The notes: generated from the sequence alone by a model not told the origin. A stretch of 64,000 nt of DNA from Acidobacteriota bacterium (GCA_021161905.1 JAGGZT010000039.1:35682-99681), one strand, 5' to 3'. Positions 1-8,627 are shown, numbered from the stretch's first letter. Translations and numbers: made by a program.

Positions 1-1344
1 AGCTCCGACGGGATCGATATTAACCACGATGGCATCTCCGACCAGGTGAGGTATGCCAGAAACACCTATTCAGCGAAGATAGGTCTGGATATCTCAAAAA
101 GATATCAATCACAGCTTACCTTCCACATAAACTACTATGACGAGAACCGTCTTGGGGGACCGAAGGGAAGTACCGGGGAAAACCCGGCAGCGATAACGGA
201 GAACATCATTACCCATCGCACCGAGCTCTTCGGAAACTGGAGCTTCAAGCCCGATGAAGCCTCGGATATCACCGTACGGGCAAACTGGTCGGAACATCAT
301 CAAAATGCCCTATACGAACTGAACTGGTACCTCGCTACCGACACCCTGGGGGTCTTGGATGTTCAATACAACCGTTTCCTTTTGAAGCGCCACTTCATAA
401 CCGCGGGCTATATGTATAAAAAAGAGGAGATCGCCGAATCGAGGAGGTTCGGAAAAGCAGAGCTCGAACAGAGTGGAATCTACCTCCAAGATGAGATAAA
501 GCTCACCGAAGACTTTTCCTTCCTCCTGGGCGGCCGTTACGACCATCACACCCAATTCGGGGATTACTTCAGCCCCCGAGGAAGCCTGATGTATAAACCA
601 AACGATAAGATCACCATCCGCGCCTCCTTCGGTACCGGGTTCAAGGCTCCCGGGATCTTCTTTGAGGAGATGCATTATTGTCCTGGCGGTTTCCGCTATG
701 AGGTGGTAAGAAACCCAAACCTTCGTCCAGAAACCTCTCGTACCTACAATATTAACTTTGTCTATAAGGTTCCCAGGTTGCGGGCTGAATTCGCTCTCTT
801 CCGTACCACGGTAAAGGATATGATCCAGGGAAAAATCATAGGCGAAGATGAGGCGATAAACAAGCTCGTCTATTCCTATGTCAATGTGGGCAAAGCAAGG
901 GCACAGGGAGCGGAGTTCATCCTTAGCGGAAGTCCCTTCTCCAACCTCTCCTTCTCCTTTGGCTACACCTTCCTTGACGCGATGGATTTGGCAGAAGGAA
1001 AACCACTCCCCTTCCGCTCCAAACACAGTGCCGACCTCAACATCACATATCGGAAAGCGGGTTGGGATATATTCTTAGAAGGAGAGCTGGTAGGGAGTAT
1101 GCTCACCCAGGAGGTGCTCCGCACCGATGAAGGAGGGGAAATAGTAAGGGAATGGAGATCCCCTTCATATTCCATTTGGAACCTTCACCTTACGAGAAAG
1201 ATCGGGAAGCACTATGAGCTCCGTTTTGGAGTGGATAACATCTTTGATTATGTCCAATGGGATGTAACTACTAAAGACACTGAATATGTCTGGGGACCAC
1301 TCAGACCCAGGTTCCTCTTCGTCGGGGGAACGATCCATTTCTAA
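1..1344 (+). CDS. TonB-dependent receptor, C-terminal part
   Basis: Outer-membrane beta-barrel receptor for TonB-driven uptake of a siderophore, cofactor or other scarce ligand; the substrate cannot be read from this part. The frame is open to base 1, so the plug domain and N-terminal half lie outside the window and about 447 residues are visible. They consist of alternating amphipathic strands, include the family-typical stretch SFGTGFKAPG near residue 211 and the R-PE-S-TYN pattern after it, and end in a terminal Phe (GTIHF), the usual outer-membrane insertion signal. A hairpin terminator follows. The family call is firm; the ligand is unknown. The next operon encodes metal-type efflux, which hints at metal homeostasis but proves nothing. 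Confidence 0.93.
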   Translation, partial: SSDGIDINHDGISDQVRYARNTYSAKIGLDISKRYQSQLTFHINYYDENRLGGPKGSTGENPAAITENIITHRTELFGNWSFKPDEASDITVRANWSEHHQNALYELNWYLATDTLGVLDVQYNRFLLKRHFITAGYMYKKEEIAESRRFGKAELEQSGIYLQDEIKLTEDFSFLLGGRYDHHTQFGDYFSPRGSLMYKPNDKITIRASFGTGFKAPGIFFEEMHYCPGGFRYEVVRNPNLRPETSRTYNINFVYKVPRLRAEFALFRTTVKDMIQGKIIGEDEAINKLVYSYVNVGKARAQGAEFILSGSPFSNLSFSFGYTFLDAMDLAEGKPLPFRSKHSADLNITYRKAGWDIFLEGELVGSMLTQEVLRTDEGGEIVREWRSPSYSIWNLHLTRKIGKHYELRFGVDNIFDYVQWDVTTKDTEYVWGPLRPRFLFVGGTIHF

Positions 1345-1371
1345 CTAAACCTCCCGCCTTACTAAAAAACT

Positions 1372-1399
1372 AAGAAGCCCCTTTAAGGGGTTTCTTTTT
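1372..1399 (+). terminator. Rho-independent terminator after the TonB receptor
   Basis: A stem of about ten pairs (AGAAGCCCC against GGGGTTTCT, one G-U pair) with a short loop is followed by a run of five T. It lies 28 bases after the receptor stop codon. Confidence 0.85.
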
Positions 1400-1403
1400 C
1401 ATA

Positions 1404-1432
1404 TTGACATCACTCCCCTCTTCGGATAAGGT
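1404..1432 (+). promoter_or_regulatory. Candidate sigma70-type promoter of the efflux operon
   Basis: TTGACA at 1404-1409, a 17-nt spacer, then TAAGGT at 1427-1432. The -35 is perfect and the -10 weak (3 of 6). It sits between the receptor terminator and the efflux genes. Transcription would start near 1439, giving a leader of about 495 nt before the first efflux gene. Confidence 0.45.
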
Positions 1433-1450
1433 TAAGAGTTGGTATTCACT

Positions 1451-1873
1451 ATGGAACTGAAGAAATCGGGTAGGATATATCTTCTTGTCTTACTATTCTC
1501 CTCATACTACCTCTTCTTCTACGCCAACTATTCCCTCTTCCATGCCTACTTTCATCTAAGTGAACTAAGGGTCACCTCCCCTCTAACTGATGATCTTATC
1601 TTTGGAAGGGCATTTGTCCCTCCGCCAAAAGAAAGGATTATCTTAACCGATCTAACATCTGTTGGGGACCCAATAAGATGTCCCTTCGCTTTCCTTTTAA
1701 ACAATTTAGTAACCAAACTTGGTGCTCCTCCCCTGCTTATAAACCACATTTTATGTAACGGTTTATTAAAACCGGAGAGGAGCACCCCCTTCCTATTATC
1801 ATCTCAGCAATCCCCCATCAATTATCGGGCTCCTCCATCCTTTCCAATTTACTTCCAGACGACTTGCCTTTAA
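1451..1873 (+). CDS. Unrecognised upstream reading frame, possible leader ORF
   Basis: An open frame of 140 codons from ATG 1451, about 12 bases after the predicted transcription start and without a clear ribosome site. The first 35 residues are basic then hydrophobic (MELKKSGRIY, then a likely membrane segment), as in an exported or anchored protein. The second half is proline- and serine-rich and resembles no family I know. The frame runs through the long inverted repeat at 1721-1786, and its stop codon lies inside the 5' arm of the hairpin at 1865-1921. It may be a real small membrane protein, a translated leader that controls the efflux genes, or a chance frame. I lean to a regulatory or chance frame. 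Confidence 0.3.
   Translation: MELKKSGRIYLLVLLFSSYYLFFYANYSLFHAYFHLSELRVTSPLTDDLIFGRAFVPPPKERIILTDLTSVGDPIRCPFAFLLNNLVTKLGAPPLLINHILCNGLLKPERSTPFLLSSQQSPINYRAPPSFPIYFQTTCL
1721..1786. repeat. Nested 66-bp inverted repeat in the efflux leader
   Basis: The outer arms GGTGCTCCTC (1721-1730) and GAGGAGCACC (1777-1786) are perfectly complementary over 10 bp. Inside are ATAAACC (1739-1745) and GGTTTAT (1760-1766), a 7-bp pair, closed by ACAT/ATGT with a TTT loop. An alternative inner pair is CGGTTT (1759-1764) with AAACCG (1769-1774), which competes with the first. There is no terminal T run, so it is not a simple terminator. Confidence 0.7.
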
Positions 1874-1921
1874 AATAAACAGCTTAAAGAAATGGGTCTT
1901 TATTTTCTGAACTTAAAGGCA
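1865..1921 (+). promoter_or_regulatory. Leader hairpin abutting the first efflux gene RBS
   Basis: TGCCTTTAA (1865-1873) pairs with TTAAAGGCA (1913-1921), and AAAATAAA (1872-1879) can pair with TTTATTTT (1899-1906), around a 19-nt loop. The 3' arm ends two bases before the AGGAG ribosome site (1923-1927) of the gene starting at 1935. The stop codon of the upstream frame (1871-1873) lies in the 5' arm, so ribosomes ending there would open the stem. Confidence 0.5.
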
Positions 1922-1934
1922 TAGGAGATAGCAT

Positions 1935-3170
1935 ATGGAGAAGAAGGTTGCCATTTTAGCTCTCCTTATTTCCCTATTGGCTTTACCCCCTCTATTGGCT
2001 GAGGAGCCGTTGACTTTAGATCAAGCGGTGGCAATCGCCCTAAAGAAGAACCCCGATATCGCTGCTGCCCTCAAGAGGTACGAAGCGGCAAAGGCGAGGA
2101 TCAAACAGGCGAAGGCATTTTCTGAGCCAGAGATCTACTACGAGAGCGATTTTCTCCCCCGGTTTTATCAACCCAAGGAAGCAGGGGAAACCCTGATGGG
2201 GATAACCCAAACCATCGAATTCCCGGGCAAGAGGATCATCCGGGGAAAAGCAGCCACTGCGGATGCGGAAGTGGTGAAGAAGGACTATGAGGCACTCAAG
2301 AGGGAGCTCATTGCCGGGGTAAAAACTGCCTTTTACCGTATCCTCTTCGCCGAAGAGGAGGTAAGGTATGCCCAGGAGAACCTGAAGCTGGCTCGGGATT
2401 TCCTCCGGATGGCGAAGCTCCGCTTCGAAGCGGGATCGGTAGCCAAGTTCGAGGTGCTACGGGCAAGGGTGGAGGAGGCTAAAGCGAGGAATGAACTGAA
2501 GGTAGCGGAGAACGATCTCGCTCTTGCCAAGGCGGAACTCAATTTCCTCCTCGCCCGAGATATGAACGCCCCACTCAGCGTCGCCGGTGAGCTTAAAGCA
2601 AAAAGGATCAAATATACCCTAAGCGAACTAACCCAAAGAGCCTACCTTGTTCGGCCCGAGATCCAGGGGCTCCAATTTGCCATAAAGAGGGAGGAATATA
2701 CAAAATCACTTGCCAAGATGAGCTACCTTCCCGATTTCTCCCTTAGGATAGGTAGTCATAGGGTCCTCGGGGAGCGGAACTACTGGGATGTCGAGTTTGG
2801 GTTAAACATCCCTCTTTTCTTCTGGCAAAAACAACAAGGGGAGATAGCGGAGGCGAACGCCAATCTCCAATCGCTCCTTTCAGAACTCCAATCAACCAAG
2901 AACCGGATATCGCTCGAGGTAAGGAACGCCTACCTCAATGTGATGGCGCTTTCCGAACGGATCAAGCTCTATAAAAGGGAAATCCTGGTTGAGGCAGAGG
3001 AGGTTTACCGAATCGCCATCAGAAGTTACGAGGAAGGAGAGGTAGGGAACCTTGAGGTACTCGAAGCAAGAAGGACCCTCATCGGGGCAAAGATCTCCTA
3101 TGCTCAGGTCCTCTTTGAATACAATGCCGCCTTAGCTGAGCTTGAAAAGGCGGTGGGTGAAAGCCTGTAG
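1935..3170 (+). CDS. TolC/CzcC-like outer-membrane efflux protein
   Basis: Outer-membrane channel of a tripartite RND pump, linking the adaptor and pump encoded just downstream to the outside. The 411 residues start with a signal peptide (cleavage near LLAEEP, residue 22), followed by two coiled-coil-rich OEP repeats: the helical pattern A-K-R-Y-E-A-A-K-A-R-I-K begins near residue 45, and the second repeat starts near residue 225. The start ATG has AGGAG eight bases upstream. The gap to the adaptor start is 13 bases, so the three genes form one operon. The outer-membrane factor class is clear; metal specificity is an inference from the pump type. Confidence 0.9.
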   Translation: MEKKVAILALLISLLALPPLLAEEPLTLDQAVAIALKKNPDIAAALKRYEAAKARIKQAKAFSEPEIYYESDFLPRFYQPKEAGETLMGITQTIEFPGKRIIRGKAATADAEVVKKDYEALKRELIAGVKTAFYRILFAEEEVRYAQENLKLARDFLRMAKLRFEAGSVAKFEVLRARVEEAKARNELKVAENDLALAKAELNFLLARDMNAPLSVAGELKAKRIKYTLSELTQRAYLVRPEIQGLQFAIKREEYTKSLAKMSYLPDFSLRIGSHRVLGERNYWDVEFGLNIPLFFWQKQQGEIAEANANLQSLLSELQSTKNRISLEVRNAYLNVMALSERIKLYKREILVEAEEVYRIAIRSYEEGEVGNLEVLEARRTLIGAKISYAQVLFEYNAALAELEKAVGESL

Positions 3171-3183
3171 GAGGCTAAACAAG

Positions 3184-4470
3184 ATGAAAAAAACGATCAT
3201 TATCATCGGCGTTTCCTCCTTTTTTCTCTTAACCATTTTACTTCTTCCTCCCAGTCTTATCGCCTGCAAGGGAGGAAAAACGACCAACTCCTCCTCCACC
3301 TTAAAAGCAGGTACCGCTGGAGGGAAAACTGAGCTTGGGAAAGGATGGAGAAAACGCATAAGAAAAAGGGGAGGAAGATTTCAGGGAAAGGATGGGAATA
3401 AAGAAGCCATAGAAACCGTTGAGCTATCCAGCGAAGCAGTAAAATTACTCGAGATAAAGGTTGCTAAAGCGGAAATAAGGGACATCTCCGATGTAATCAC
3501 CGCCCCAGGGAAGATAGCTGCCGATCAGAACAGGATCGCGGTTATCGGTCCCATCTTTGAGGGAAGGATCTACAAGATATTTGTAAATCCAGGGGATTGG
3601 GTAAAAAAGGGAGCCCCACTGGTCATTTTGGAAAGCCCTGAGGTGGCAACTGCTAAATCGGACTTCTATAAGGCTTATGCTGCAATGGAGCTCGCCAAGA
3701 TAAATTACGAGCGGGAAAAAAGACTTTTTGCCGAACATATAACCCCGAAAAAGAGGCTCCTCGATGCAGAAGCCCAATACAAGATAGCCCAAGCCAATCT
3801 GGAGGCAGCGGAGAAAACCCTCCATGTGATGGGGTTCACCGAAGACGATGTAGCCTTACTCAAGAGGGAGCATAAGGTTAACCCGGTGATCACCCTCCGC
3901 TCCCCCATTCCGGGAAAGGTGGTGAAGCGGAACGCTATCTTAGGAGCGTTGGTAGCGGAAAAGGATGACCTCTTCACCATAATGGATACCAGCGAGGTCT
4001 GGGTGGATGCCCAGGTATATGAGAAGGACCTTGCCCAAGTAAAGCTTGGAGGGAGGGTAGAGGTAACGGTTACCCCTTATCCAGATAAAGTCTTTAGGGG
4101 AAAAGTGATCTATATCAGCGACCTGATCAATAACGAAACGAGAACCGCTACCGTGCGCACCGTGGTTAAGAACCAGGATGGGCTACTCAAGGTCGATATG
4201 TTCGCTACCGTGCGGATCATCACTAACGAAGGGGTAAAAGGGCTTGCCGTCCCCAAATCAGCCATTGTGGATGAAAAGGGGAGAAAATTCATCTTCGTCA
4301 AGGAGAAGGGGCACTTTCGCCGGGTACCAGTGGTTCTGGGGCAAGGGAATTCCAAACTCGTGGAGATAAGAAGAGGGCTCAAAGAGGGAGATCTGGTGGT
4401 AGTGGATGGTGCTACGCAACTTGAAGCAGAACTTCTCAAAAAGAAGACCAAGGTGGAAATACACTACTGA
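3184..4470 (+). CDS. HlyD/CzcB-type periplasmic adaptor lipoprotein
   Basis: Membrane-fusion protein that joins the RND pump to the outer-membrane channel. I place the start at ATG 3184 (428 residues), with the ribosome site AGGAGG overlapping the preceding stop codon. An in-frame TTG at 3142 lies inside the previous gene and is unlikely. The N-terminus has a hydrophobic segment ending in a lipobox (SLIAC, lipidated Cys28), then a basic linker, a barrel-sandwich domain (GRIYKIFVNPGDWVKKG), an alpha-hairpin near residues 160-220, and the second lipoyl half with SPIPGKVVKR. No His-rich metal-binding extension is visible. Lipidation at the inner membrane is expected from the lipobox. Confidence 0.9.
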   Translation: MKKTIIIIGVSSFFLLTILLLPPSLIACKGGKTTNSSSTLKAGTAGGKTELGKGWRKRIRKRGGRFQGKDGNKEAIETVELSSEAVKLLEIKVAKAEIRDISDVITAPGKIAADQNRIAVIGPIFEGRIYKIFVNPGDWVKKGAPLVILESPEVATAKSDFYKAYAAMELAKINYEREKRLFAEHITPKKRLLDAEAQYKIAQANLEAAEKTLHVMGFTEDDVALLKREHKVNPVITLRSPIPGKVVKRNAILGALVAEKDDLFTIMDTSEVWVDAQVYEKDLAQVKLGGRVEVTVTPYPDKVFRGKVIYISDLINNETRTATVRTVVKNQDGLLKVDMFATVRIITNEGVKGLAVPKSAIVDEKGRKFIFVKEKGHFRRVPVVLGQGNSKLVEIRRGLKEGDLVVVDGATQLEAELLKKKTKVEIHY

Positions 4471-4492
4471 TCCCTAATTGAGGAGAACCAAA

Positions 4493-7400
4493 ATGATCAA
4501 CTGGCTTATTGAGAAGTCAGTCAAAAACCCGGTACTTACCATCTTTCTCACTATTCTCATCTGCGTTATCGGTGCCTTCCTCTTCCGCCTCCTTCCGGTT
4601 GATGTCTATCCTGACCTCAACGCTCCATTGGTCAATATAATCACCGAATGCCCAGGTATGGCGCCTCAGGATGTGGAGCGAAGCGTCACCTATCCCATCG
4701 AGAGTATGATGAACGGTGCTCCCCATGTGATCAATGTTCGCTCCGAAACCTCGATTGGGATCTCGATAGTTACCGTAGAGTTCGACTGGGGGACCAATGT
4801 CTACCGTGCCCGACAGATCGTCTCAAGTAGGCTGGAGCTCATCTCCGACCAGCTACCTGAGGGGACTTCCCGCCCTATGCTCGGTCCTATCTCCTCCAGA
4901 ATGGGTGAAGTGATGCAATTCATCGTATATGGGGAGGGGGTGAGCCAGCTTGAGCTCAGGGATGTCGCCGATTGGGTGATAAGATATCGCCTTCTCGGGG
5001 TCCCCGGTGTCGCCTATCTCACCAACCAAGGGGGCTACATAAAACAGTTCAATGTATATCTCGACCCCTATGCCCTAAGGAGCTATCACCTCACTATAAG
5101 GGATATCAAAGAGGCGCTCGAGCGGAGCAACTTCAACCCCTCTGGAGGCCTTCTGATTAGCAAGGAAAGGGAGTACATCATCCGGGGTTTGGGCAGGATA
5201 CACAACATCGAGGATATCAAGAACACGGTCATCACCTCAAGAAACGGGGTACCGGTTCGAATAAAGGATGTCGCTGAGGTCAAGATAGGTCATCCAGTGC
5301 GCCGGGGTGATTCCAGCCAGGACGGAGAAGACTGTGTCACCGCTACCTTAGAGAAGCAGTATGGAGGGAATACCCTCGCCACCATCGCCAGGGTAAAAAA
5401 AGTTCTTGCTGAACTGACAAAAGGACTTCCCGAAAGGATCCACATAAAAACGGTTTATGACCAATCGATCCTCATCTGGGAGGCAATCCATAATGTTGAA
5501 CGCTCCATCCTTGAAGGAGCGATTCTGGTGGTGATCGTGATCCTCTTCTTTATGGGAAACACAAGAAGTGCCCTTATCACCTCATTGACCATCCCCTTCT
5601 CCATACTCGTTGCCATAATCCTGATGTACCTCGGCGGCATCTCAATAAATGTTATGTCCTTAGGTGGCTTAGCGCTCGGCATTGGAAAGCTTGCCAACTC
5701 CTCAATCATTATGGTGGAGAACATCTATCGGATGCTCCTCAAGGAGAAAGGGAAGAGGAGCCGGCTCGATATCACCTTGGAGGCGGCAAAGGAGGTGGGT
5801 CCCCAGATCTTCTCTGCCTCGTTGATAATCGTCCTCGCCTTCGTCCCCCTCTTCTTTATGGGCGGACTTTCCGGAAGGATGTTTGCCCCAACCGCTTTCA
5901 CTATAGCTGCGGTTATGATCGGAGGGCTCTTCTGCTCTCTAACCCTGAAACCGGTCCTTTGCGCTCTTGCCCTTACCGAAAAGTCAATACCCGACAAGGA
6001 GAATCGGTTATTTCAGCTCTCTCAGAGAGCCTTTCTCCCCATCTTCAGATATTGTCGTCATCACCGGGCAAAGACGATCGGAATCACCGTAGCGGGGCTC
6101 ATCATCACCATCATCCTTACCCCTTACCTCGGGCGGGAGTTTCTCCCTCGGCTCGATGAAAGTGCACTCCTTATAAGCACCCAGCTCCGTCCCGGAACAT
6201 CCCTCGCGGAGACAGCAAGGATCGGCAAAAAGGTAGAAAGGACCCTTCTGACCATACCCGAGGTGGTGACGGTGAATAGAACCTCCGGAATGCCTGAGGA
6301 ATCGGAACACTTCCATCCGGTGAGCCACTCCGAGTTCTTGGTAAATCTACTTCCAAAGGAGAAGAGACATCGTTCGCTTGACGCCATCATCGAAGAGGTG
6401 AGACACAAATTGGACCAGTTCCCGGGGATGTACTACCTCATAGAACAGCCGATCCAGAACAAATTCAACGAGATGGTTAAAGGAACGATCGGTGATGTAG
6501 CGGTCAAGTTATTCGGTCCTGACCTCAAGGTCCTGAACGAAAAGATAGAGGAGATAAAAAATGTAATGGCAGGGGTCCCCGGTGTTGCCGATCTTGAGGT
6601 GGAGCAGACTGCAGGGATCCCCCAGATAAGCATCAGGCTCGATAGGGGAAAGCTCGCCAGATACGGGCTCAACATAGGGGATGTCGCCGATGTGATGGAG
6701 ACGGCTCTAAATGGAATAAAGGCAACGGACATCTTCCAGGGGAACCGAAAATATACCCTCTTCCTCCGCCTCCCCGAAAGATATCGAAACAACCTCGAGA
6801 CAATAGAAAACCTACTCCTTGACACCCCAAACGGAGGACAGGTGCCCTTAAAGGAGGTAGCTACAATCAGCCTTACCGAGGGACCTTCCACAATAATGCG
6901 GGAGAATGTTACCAGAAGAAGGGTGGTGCTATGTAATGTCCGAGGACGCGATACGGGTAAATTCGTAGAGGATGTAAAGAAAGCACTTGCGGAGAAGGTG
7001 AAATTACCAGCCGGCTATTACATCCAGTTCGGAGGGCAATACGAGGATCAGCAACAGGCAGTACACCAGCTTGCGATTATGGGGGTAGTAGTCGCCTTGG
7101 TGGTCTTCATTATCCTCTTCTCCACCTTCGGCTCGGTAAGTCAGGCGTTTCTCATCATCCTGAACATCCCATTTGCCCTTATGGGAGGAATCATCGCCCT
7201 ATTCATCGGGCATCAGACGCTCAATGTCTCCTCCCTCATCGGGTTGATCGCCCTCTTCGGTATCTCGGTCCAGAACGGGCTCATCCTCATCGCCTATATC
7301 AATGAGCTGAGAAGAAACGGAACCCCCCTTCATCAGGCGGTGGTTGAGGGGTCGCTGGTTAGATTGAGACCGATATTGATGACCGCCTTGGTGATGAGCA

Positions 7401-7567
7401 TCGGCGTCCTTCCTCTGGTAATAGCCAGAGGAACCGGTGCTGAGATCCATAGACCACTTGCCATCGTCTACATCGGTGGGCTCATCATCTCTACCTTTGT
7501 CACTATGATCTTCCTCCCCATCCTCTACGAGATGCTGGAGGGCTGGAAGGAAAGAAGAAGAGCATAA
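4493..7567 (+). CDS. CusA/CzcA-family RND efflux pump, altered TM4
   Basis: Inner-membrane RND transporter of 1024 residues. It starts at ATG 4493 with AGGAG seven bases upstream; a TTG at 4478 is a poor alternative. It has the expected layout: TM1 (NPVLTIFLTILICVIGAF), a large periplasmic loop, TM2-6, a second TM7 plus loop, and TM8-12 with the HME-like segment FGISVQNGLILIAYINELR. The TM4 segment reads GIGKLANSSIIMVEN: Asn402-Ser403 stand where RND pumps normally carry one or two Asp (VDD, VDN or VDG) needed for proton relay; Glu409 is kept. Sequence and partner genes suggest metal export, but the missing acidic residues leave energisation and substrate uncertain. Confidence 0.9.
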   Translation: MINWLIEKSVKNPVLTIFLTILICVIGAFLFRLLPVDVYPDLNAPLVNIITECPGMAPQDVERSVTYPIESMMNGAPHVINVRSETSIGISIVTVEFDWGTNVYRARQIVSSRLELISDQLPEGTSRPMLGPISSRMGEVMQFIVYGEGVSQLELRDVADWVIRYRLLGVPGVAYLTNQGGYIKQFNVYLDPYALRSYHLTIRDIKEALERSNFNPSGGLLISKEREYIIRGLGRIHNIEDIKNTVITSRNGVPVRIKDVAEVKIGHPVRRGDSSQDGEDCVTATLEKQYGGNTLATIARVKKVLAELTKGLPERIHIKTVYDQSILIWEAIHNVERSILEGAILVVIVILFFMGNTRSALITSLTIPFSILVAIILMYLGGISINVMSLGGLALGIGKLANSSIIMVENIYRMLLKEKGKRSRLDITLEAAKEVGPQIFSASLIIVLAFVPLFFMGGLSGRMFAPTAFTIAAVMIGGLFCSLTLKPVLCALALTEKSIPDKENRLFQLSQRAFLPIFRYCRHHRAKTIGITVAGLIITIILTPYLGREFLPRLDESALLISTQLRPGTSLAETARIGKKVERTLLTIPEVVTVNRTSGMPEESEHFHPVSHSEFLVNLLPKEKRHRSLDAIIEEVRHKLDQFPGMYYLIEQPIQNKFNEMVKGTIGDVAVKLFGPDLKVLNEKIEEIKNVMAGVPGVADLEVEQTAGIPQISIRLDRGKLARYGLNIGDVADVMETALNGIKATDIFQGNRKYTLFLRLPERYRNNLETIENLLLDTPNGGQVPLKEVATISLTEGPSTIMRENVTRRRVVLCNVRGRDTGKFVEDVKKALAEKVKLPAGYYIQFGGQYEDQQQAVHQLAIMGVVVALVVFIILFSTFGSVSQAFLIILNIPFALMGGIIALFIGHQTLNVSSLIGLIALFGISVQNGLILIAYINELRRNGTPLHQAVVEGSLVRLRPILMTALVMSIGVLPLVIARGTGAEIHRPLAIVYIGGLIISTFVTMIFLPILYEMLEGWKERRRA

Positions 7568-7589
7568 ATAGATCAAAGAAAAATAACAG

Positions 7590-7624
7590 GGCTCCCTTTG
7601 AGACGAAGGGAGCCTCTTATTTTG
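7590..7624. terminator. Bidirectional terminator between convergent genes
   Basis: A perfect 9-bp stem GGCTCCCTT (7590-7598) / AAGGGAGCC (7606-7614) with a 7-nt loop. T-rich tails lie on both strands: TCTTATTTT on plus, and CTGTTATTTTTC on minus. It separates the pump gene from the convergent isomerase gene. Confidence 0.85.
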
Positions 7625-7634
7625 TATGAGGAAA

Positions 7635-8462
7635 TCAACTTATCAAAAGGCCGATCTTCTCTCGAGATCTTGCTGATTCCCGAAGGACTTTTCTGGGGTC
7701 ATCCCCACCCCGAGGCTCAAGGATCAAAGGACCCGAATAGCTTACCTTCCTTAACCTATCGAAGGCTTCTTCCCAATCGATCCTACCTGAAAATGGAGGA
7801 AGATGATCGTCCTCCTCACCCAAGGTGTCATGGATATGGGCAGTGCCGATAAAAGAAGAAAGAACATCTATCGCTTCAGGCAACCCATACCAGAGATGGG
7901 CGTGGGCGAAATCGAGACAGGCGGTAAGAGGAACACCTCTATTCCTTTTTATGAAGGAGAAAAGATTATCCGGAGAGGAGAGCTCGCTATCTATGTTCTC
8001 GAGGGCAATGGTTACCCCAAAGCGCTCGCAATCGGGGTAAAGTTCCTCGAGGCTTCTCTCTGCTTGCTCAATAAAGGGCGAAGAAAAGGGCTCATCCGAT
8101 GCCCCGAGATGAACCACCAAGAAGCGAAAGGAGATAAAGGAAGCAATATTCCTAAGGGCGCGAATAATGAAGGAGATCGATTCCTTGCGCTTCGCCTCAT
8201 CAGGAGAAGCTATCGAGAAATAACGCCCTGCCCTCGCCTCCTCGAGATGGGCGAAGAAAGGAGCGTGAACCGAGTTGACCGAGAAGCCGAAAAGCTCAAT
8301 GCTCCTCGCTATCTTTCTTATCCTATCTTTATCGTCGAAGTCCAGATGAGGCTTATTGGCGTACAGCTCAAGAAGGGAAAAACCCTCCTCCGCTATCATC
8401 TCGAGATGGTAATGAGTGAGTTCCTCCTCGGCGAATATATGGGTTGAAATCCCTATCTCCAT
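7635..8462 (-). CDS. Sugar phosphate isomerase/epimerase-like TIM barrel
   Basis: Member of the AP-endonuclease-2/xylose-isomerase-like TIM-barrel superfamily, whose metal-dependent enzymes isomerise or epimerise sugars and cyclitols. The chosen start ATG 8462 gives 275 residues beginning MEIGISTHIF. An upstream GTG/ATG extension would lie before the predicted promoter start. Metal-ligand candidates typical of the fold are the Glu of ALEN, the Asp and His of CLDFAHAH, the His of AHIHD and the terminal ILEPRG Glu. The gene stands alone, divergent from the YihY gene, and ends at the shared terminator. The substrate cannot be deduced. Confidence 0.82.
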   Translation of the reverse strand: MEIGISTHIFAEEELTHYHLEMIAEEGFSLLELYANKPHLDFDDKDRIRKIARSIELFGFSVNSVHAPFFAHLEEARAGRYFSIASPDEAKRKESISFIIRALRNIASFISFRFLVVHLGASDEPFSSPFIEQAERSLEELYPDCERFGVTIALENIDSELSSPDNLFSFIKRNRGVPLTACLDFAHAHLWYGLPEAIDVLSSFIGTAHIHDTLGEEDDHLPPFSGRIDWEEAFDRLRKVSYSGPLILEPRGGDDPRKVLRESARSREKIGLLIS

Positions 8463-8506
8463 CTTCGAACCTCGTTCCTTCACTCCAAACAAAAAGCGTA
8501 GAGTAA

Positions 8507-8535
8507 AGGTTATTATAGGAAAAAACAACTGTCAA
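8507..8535 (-). promoter_or_regulatory. Possible promoter of the isomerase gene
   Basis: On the minus strand a perfect TTGACA (8535-8530) is followed after 17 nt by TAACCT (8512-8507), a weak -10. A perfect TATAAT (8517-8512) also occurs but only 12 nt from the -35. One of these combinations probably drives the gene at 8462. Confidence 0.35.
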
Positions 8536-8557
8536 GAAGGAGAGATAGATGAAATGC

Positions 8558-8586
8558 TTGATTTGAAGGAAAAGCCCTGATAATAT
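8558..8586 (+). promoter_or_regulatory. Candidate sigma70-type promoter of the yihY-like gene
   Basis: TTGATT at 8558-8563, exactly 17 nt, then TAATAT at 8581-8586. The predicted transcript would start near 8593, 35 bases before the start codon. Confidence 0.55.
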
Positions 8587-8627
8587 GAGCGGGAAGGAGA
8601 TCGAAAAAGAGCTACGGCGTAGCCTAA

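Noticed and set aside
1721..1921. A known riboswitch class (cobalamin, yybP-ykoY or NiCo) in the efflux leader
   Set aside because: None of the conserved motifs of those classes could be recognised, so it is reported only as a structured leader.
7803..8447. A 214-codon plus-strand frame opposite the isomerase gene
   Set aside because: Composition is that of an antisense frame; the minus-strand TIM barrel has conserved metal-ligand motifs.
8512..8535. TTGACA and TATAAT 12 nt apart on the minus strand as a strong promoter
   Set aside because: The spacing is too short for a sigma70 promoter, so only a weaker 17-nt combination is listed.
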